From Phycisphaerae bacterium (GTDB lineage Bacteria > Planctomycetota > Phycisphaerae > UBA1845 > Fen-1342), in assembly GCA_022842805.1 (NCBI GenBank), contig JALHOX010000229.1, positions 1-7,585 of the forward strand: DNA of 7,585 nt, written 5' to 3'. Positions 4,324 to 7,585 of this stretch are shown piece after piece. The notes under the pieces were generated by a model. It searched no databases and had not been told where the DNA came from. It saw only the letters and a list, made by a program, of their open reading frames with translations. Position numbers and translations under genes: made by a program. Positions within the stretch are counted from its first letter, which is position 1; every line of letters starts with the position of its first letter.

Positions 4324-7300
4324 GTGACTCCGCTCGAAGTCATCCTGGCCGGAATGTGGCGCAGTGCCTGGGGCATTTTGCCGGTCGCGTTTCTGGCGCT
4401 GCTGACGACGCGCTGGCTCGCGGCGCGACCCGCGACCCGGCACTGGGTGTGGGTCAGCGTGCTGGGCTGGATGGTCGTGGGCGGCTTTCTGCCGGCCTAT
4501 CGCGGCCCGGCGCCGATCGCGCCGCCCTTGGCGACCACCGTCGAACCGCCGAGTTGCGCGCCGTCGCCGTCTGACGAGCTTCCGCTTCTTCTGAGTCGCA
4601 CGCGTCAGGCGGCGGACTTCGCCGCACGCGATTCTGAGCCGGCGATCGAAGCGCCCGAGGCCGGCGCACCGACCGACTCGACACCCACGTCGGGGGTCGA
4701 TTTCGAAGAACTCGCCACCGCGATTGAGGAGAGCGAAATTCCTGCCGACGCGGCGGCTGTCGCCGACGGGCCGACGCTCGAAGAGCTGGTCGATATCGCG
4801 CTGGCCGACGAGTCATTGCTGACCACGACCCCGACCGAATCGACCGACGAAGTCGCGATGGAGAATGTTGCGGCCGCGACACCGACCGATGGCGGAGCCG
4901 CGGCGCGGGCCGCAGAACAGCCCGCCGTCGCGTCGCGCACCGCGGAGCGCATGCTCGCCTCGCTCGAGACGGCACGAGTTCACTGGCACACGGCGGTGAG
5001 CGCTGTCCGGGCCGCGGTCGAGAACCTGCCGTCGCCGCCGGCGTGGATGTGGCTCATCGGGGGCGGACTCTTCGCGATCTGGATCAGTCTGCAATCGATC
5101 GCCGCGCAGGCCCGCGCTCGCGCCGATCGCCCCGCACCAAAGGACGTGCAGCGCTGCGTCGCGGCGATCGCCCGCAAGCTGCGCGTCTCGCCGCCCGAAA
5201 CGGTGATGAGCGAGCGCAGCGTGTCGCCGCACATCTGGTGCGCGATGCGGCCGAAGCTGGTGCTGCCGCGGCGGCTGTGGGCCGATCTCGATCGCGACGG
5301 GCGACATGCGGTGGTGTGTCATGAATTGGCACATCTGTCGCGCTGCGATCACTGGGTGCGGCGCTTCGAGCTCGCCGCCACCGCACTCTTCTGGTGGCAT
5401 CCGATTCTCTGGTGGGTCCGCCATCGCATCGCCGAAGAGGCGGATTTGAGTTGCGATGCGTGGGTGACCTGGCTCGCGCCGCGCAAGCGCCGGGCCTATG
5501 CCGAAGCGCTGCTGCGAGCGCAGAGCGCGTGCGAATCTTCGACCGAACATCCGTCGCTGGCCGTCGGCCTGCTGACCAAACGATCCCGGAAACTGGCAAG
5601 GAGATTGACCATGGTGATGACGCAAAGCAACCGTCCGCAGGCGTCGCTGCTGGCGGGGGTGTGGGCTTCGATGTTGCTGCTGGCGGGGTGGGTGACGCTG
5701 CCGGCGTGGGCCTGTCCGCCCGAGGCCAAGAAAGAGCCGTCGCATGTCGCCGCCCATGCCCATTCGCCGGCGCACGCGCCGCACGCGGTCGTGAGTGTCG
5801 GCGGCAAAGCAGCCGCCGCCCACGCCCCGCACGTCGCCGTCGGCGTCGCGACCACGATCGACGCCGATGAGGACGAGTACAAAAGTCACGCCGAAACCTA
5901 CGCGAAGTACCTGAAGGATGAGGGCGTGCAGCCCTACGTCTTCAAGATCGCGCAGACCTCGGCCGGTGAATCGCCGGTCGCGATCATCGCGCGGGCCGAC
6001 TCCGATGCCGCCCAGGCTGCCGCGGAGGCGCCCGAGGCAGAGGACGAAGCCGCCGAAGAGACGCGCGAAAACGAAGCACAGATGCGCGAACTCGAAGCCG
6101 AGCTGCGGGCGCTGGAGGCCCAGTTGCGCGATCTGGAGCGCGCCATGCGCGATCGCAGTCCGCGCGCCGGCGGTCCTCGGCCGCCCGCGGGTGCAATGCG
6201 GCGCTCACCGATGCCGCCGATGCCGCCCATGCCGCCCATGCCGGCGATGCCGCCGATGCCCGCCGCGGCCGCGAGCCCGGGTATGGCCCCGATGGCGCCC
6301 ATGGCCCCGATCGCGCCCGCGGCGCCGGCCCCGCGGATGCGCCGAGCGCAGCGCAGCAGCGGCGGCGAGAGCCATCGCGAGTATTGCCTGCCCAGCGGCA
6401 AGTGCGAGACGCTGATGGAGCTGCTCGTGCGCGACGACGTGCCGGTGCGCGTCAGTCGCAATGGCGATTGCATCTCGGTCAACGCGTCCGAGCAGCAGCA
6501 CGCCGCGATCGGCGCATTCGTCGAGATGATCCGCGGCAGTTGGGAAAACAAGAGCTACAAACTGCCGGCGGAGAAGATGGAAGCGTTCTACGCCCTGATG
6601 AGCCGCAACGATGTGCCGATCAAGGTCTCGGGCGGCGGCGACACGATCTCTGCCGAGGCGACCCAGGCCCAGCACGAGATTCTGGCCGCGTTCCTCGAAG
6701 CGATTCACCCCGGCAGCAATCCGGGCGCGCTCGAAAGACTCGGTCGCAACAAGCAGGCGAAGCGCGGCGGCGGACTGGGCGCCGGTTTTGGCGGCGCCTT
6801 TGGCATGACCTCGCCGATGCGCGTGGGTCGGCGCTGGCCCGGCGGCGCCGGTCAATCGGCCCGCGAGCTGGAGCAGCTCGCCCGCGACCTGCACAGCGCC
6901 GAACGCCAGCGCGCCCGCGAGTTGGAGTTGAAGGCCCGCCAGTTGCAGAACGCCGCCCGCGATCGCCATCGCGCCGCTGAGCAGCGCCGCAACCAGATCG
7001 AGCGCCGCCGCGAGCAGATCGAGCAGCGCCGCCAGCAGATTCAGGAGCGTCGCGACCAGATTCGCGAGCGATCGCAGGCGCTGCCGGAGAGCGAAGAGCA
7101 GCAGCGCGCCGCCCTGGAGCAGCAGGATCTGACGCTCGAAGCACAACTGGAGGCGCTCGAAGCCGAGATGGAAGCCTTCCAGGGGCAGGTCGAATCTGAA
7201 GCGAGCGCCATGCAGCACGACGGCGAGATGAGCGAGGCTGCGGCGGAGTGGCTCTCGAAGCTGCAGGAACGTCAGTACACCCACGTCGAGCGCCTCAACG

Positions 7301-7585
7301 AAGCGGTCCGGGCCCTGACCCAGGCTGCCGGCGTCTCCACCGGCGATGCCCGCGAAGCGCTCGAAGATGCGCTGCGCGAGGTCGAGATGGGCATGCCCGA
7401 TGTCTCGTCGCTGGTGGACGAAGTGACCGCCGAGGCGACCGAAGACTCTGCCGAAGTGGCCGAGCTGGTCAAAGAGCATCTCGCGGCCGTGGCCGATGGA
7501 CCGATGAAGTCGGTGCATGAAAAACTGCTGTCGGCTTTTGATGCGCTGCGCAACGGCGACGGCATCCGGGAAAACATCGCAGCCC
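4324..7585 (+). CDS. BlaR1-like M56 peptidase with giant non-penicillin-binding sensor tail (partial, C-terminus beyond right edge)
   Basis: One frame stays open from GTG 4324 to the window edge (1,087 codons, no stop). Helices at about 15-29 and 41-59 are followed by an acidic loop (60-230). A third helix (241-259) leads into the protease: HELAH at 333-337, WWHPILWW near 357-364, and DLSCD at 374-378. A last helix (440-463) precedes the outer tail. The tail has seven His in 474-503, a coiled coil (580-611), a Met/Pro/Ala-rich linker (630-672), two ~54-residue repeats (686-739, 744-798), a Gly-rich linker and a second coiled coil (845-1001). In BlaR1 proteins, ligand binding outside activates the cytosolic protease and leads to repressor loss; here that is inferred from the blaI neighbour. 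The usual third zinc ligand Glu is Asp374. No SxxK/KTG-type penicillin-binding motifs are visible. The in-frame ATG at 5611 is internal, because it precedes the final BlaR1 helix. Confidence 0.88.
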   Translation, partial: MTPLEVILAGMWRSAWGILPVAFLALLTTRWLAARPATRHWVWVSVLGWMVVGGFLPAYRGPAPIAPPLATTVEPPSCAPSPSDELPLLLSRTRQAADFAARDSEPAIEAPEAGAPTDSTPTSGVDFEELATAIEESEIPADAAAVADGPTLEELVDIALADESLLTTTPTESTDEVAMENVAAATPTDGGAAARAAEQPAVASRTAERMLASLETARVHWHTAVSAVRAAVENLPSPPAWMWLIGGGLFAIWISLQSIAAQARARADRPAPKDVQRCVAAIARKLRVSPPETVMSERSVSPHIWCAMRPKLVLPRRLWADLDRDGRHAVVCHELAHLSRCDHWVRRFELAATALFWWHPILWWVRHRIAEEADLSCDAWVTWLAPRKRRAYAEALLRAQSACESSTEHPSLAVGLLTKRSRKLARRLTMVMTQSNRPQASLLAGVWASMLLLAGWVTLPAWACPPEAKKEPSHVAAHAHSPAHAPHAVVSVGGKAAAAHAPHVAVGVATTIDADEDEYKSHAETYAKYLKDEGVQPYVFKIAQTSAGESPVAIIARADSDAAQAAAEAPEAEDEAAEETRENEAQMRELEAELRALEAQLRDLERAMRDRSPRAGGPRPPAGAMRRSPMPPMPPMPPMPAMPPMPAAAASPGMAPMAPMAPIAPAAPAPRMRRAQRSSGGESHREYCLPSGKCETLMELLVRDDVPVRVSRNGDCISVNASEQQHAAIGAFVEMIRGSWENKSYKLPAEKMEAFYALMSRNDVPIKVSGGGDTISAEATQAQHEILAAFLEAIHPGSNPGALERLGRNKQAKRGGGLGAGFGGAFGMTSPMRVGRRWPGGAGQSARELEQLARDLHSAERQRARELELKARQLQNAARDRHRAAEQRRNQIERRREQIEQRRQQIQERRDQIRERSQALPESEEQQRAALEQQDLTLEAQLEALEAEMEAFQGQVESEASAMQHDGEMSEAAAEWLSKLQERQYTHVERLNEAVRALTQAAGVSTGDAREALEDALREVEMGMPDVSSLVDEVTAEATEDSAEVAELVKEHLAAVADGPMKSVHEKLLSAFDALRNGDGIRENIAA
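6379..6717 (+). repeat. Two tandem copies of a ~54-residue domain within the M56 sensor tail
   Basis: Residues 686-739 and 744-798 align over 54 positions with 23 identities by my hand count. The shared pattern is xYxLPxxKxE, then RxDVP, VSxxGDxIS, QH and AFxExI. The alternation of a helix after LP, a strand at DVPv.V, a strand at GD.IS and a helix around QH..AF suggests a compact beta-alpha unit. It loosely recalls secretin/STN-type N-domains, but that is a guess. Only copy 1 has cysteines (C688, C694, C716). Confidence 0.75.
6994..7077 (+). repeat. Four 21-bp tandem units encoding a heptad coiled coil
   Basis: Four in-frame 21-bp units, each starting CAGAT(C/T), encode QIERRRE, QIEQRRQ, QIQERRD and QIRERSQ. 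The Ile recurs every seven residues, as expected for a coiled-coil core position. The DNA units have diverged at wobble positions, so the expansion is old or constrained by the protein. Confidence 0.8.

Noticed and set aside
4813..5889. A 358-codon minus-strand frame opposite the protease domain
   Set aside because: It is antisense to the HELAH-containing peptidase. Its translation is Arg/His-rich without recognisable motifs.
6211..6339. CRISPR or satellite-like repeat from the ATGCCG units
   Set aside because: The short period follows Met-Pro codons in a coding frame. There are no spacers or conserved long repeats.
6205..7518. A 437-codon minus-strand frame opposite the M56 sensor tail
   Set aside because: It reads His/Arg/Leu/Gly-rich low-complexity protein antisense to a plus frame with clear domains, repeats and heptads. 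It is a typical shadow of GC-rich codons.
5611..7585. Separate secreted gene starting at ATG 5611 with a signal-peptide-like helix
   Set aside because: The frame is continuous with the peptidase upstream, and the helix matches the final membrane segment expected after an M56 domain. No Shine-Dalgarno is required to explain it.

Overview
The window is about 7.6 kb of high-GC bacterial DNA that looks planctomycetal (phylum Planctomycetota). The main reasons are the M56/BlaR1-type peptidase with a CHELAHLSRCDHW motif followed by a WWHP segment, its very long low-complexity extracellular tail, its pairing with a BlaI-family repressor, and a GT-C-like membrane protein carrying a GYDVLEYH motif. 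The assignment rests on recalled family patterns, not on a search.

Left part (1-3488), minus strand. In transcription order this holds ruvB (Holliday-junction helicase motor, 348 aa), a 451-aa membrane-anchored protein of uncharacterised DUF2330-like type, an 86-aa seven-iron ferredoxin, and the N-terminal 192 residues of a multi-spanning membrane protein that runs off the left edge. Gaps are 116 nt (ruvB to the DUF2330-like gene), 120 nt (to the ferredoxin gene, containing a TATAAT box) and 11 nt (ferredoxin to the membrane protein). The genes are collinear but share no obvious pathway.

Middle (3489-3732). This divergent intergenic region separates ruvB from blaI. It holds a GAGT-rich repeat, a 10-bp inverted repeat, and a candidate blaI promoter whose -10 box and start point are covered by overlapping GTAG/CTAC dyads, the expected layout for BlaI autorepression.

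Right part (3733-7585), plus strand. A BlaI/MecI/CopY-family repressor is followed, after a 177-nt gap containing hairpins and a second copy of the GAGT-rich repeat, by one uninterrupted reading frame of at least 1,087 codons that is still open at the window edge. It has BlaR1 topology: two N-terminal membrane helices, an unusually long acidic loop, a third helix, a cytoplasmic HExxH protease and a fourth helix. The outward-facing tail exceeds 600 residues and contains a His-rich stretch, a coiled coil, a Met/Pro-rich linker, two tandem copies of a ~54-residue domain and a long charged coiled coil. No penicillin-binding signature is visible in the tail.

The most interesting content is this repressor/protease pair. 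By analogy with BlaR1-BlaI, a signal sensed outside would activate the cytoplasmic protease and lead to loss of the repressor. The sensor is not a beta-lactam-binding domain, so the stimulus and target genes are unknown.
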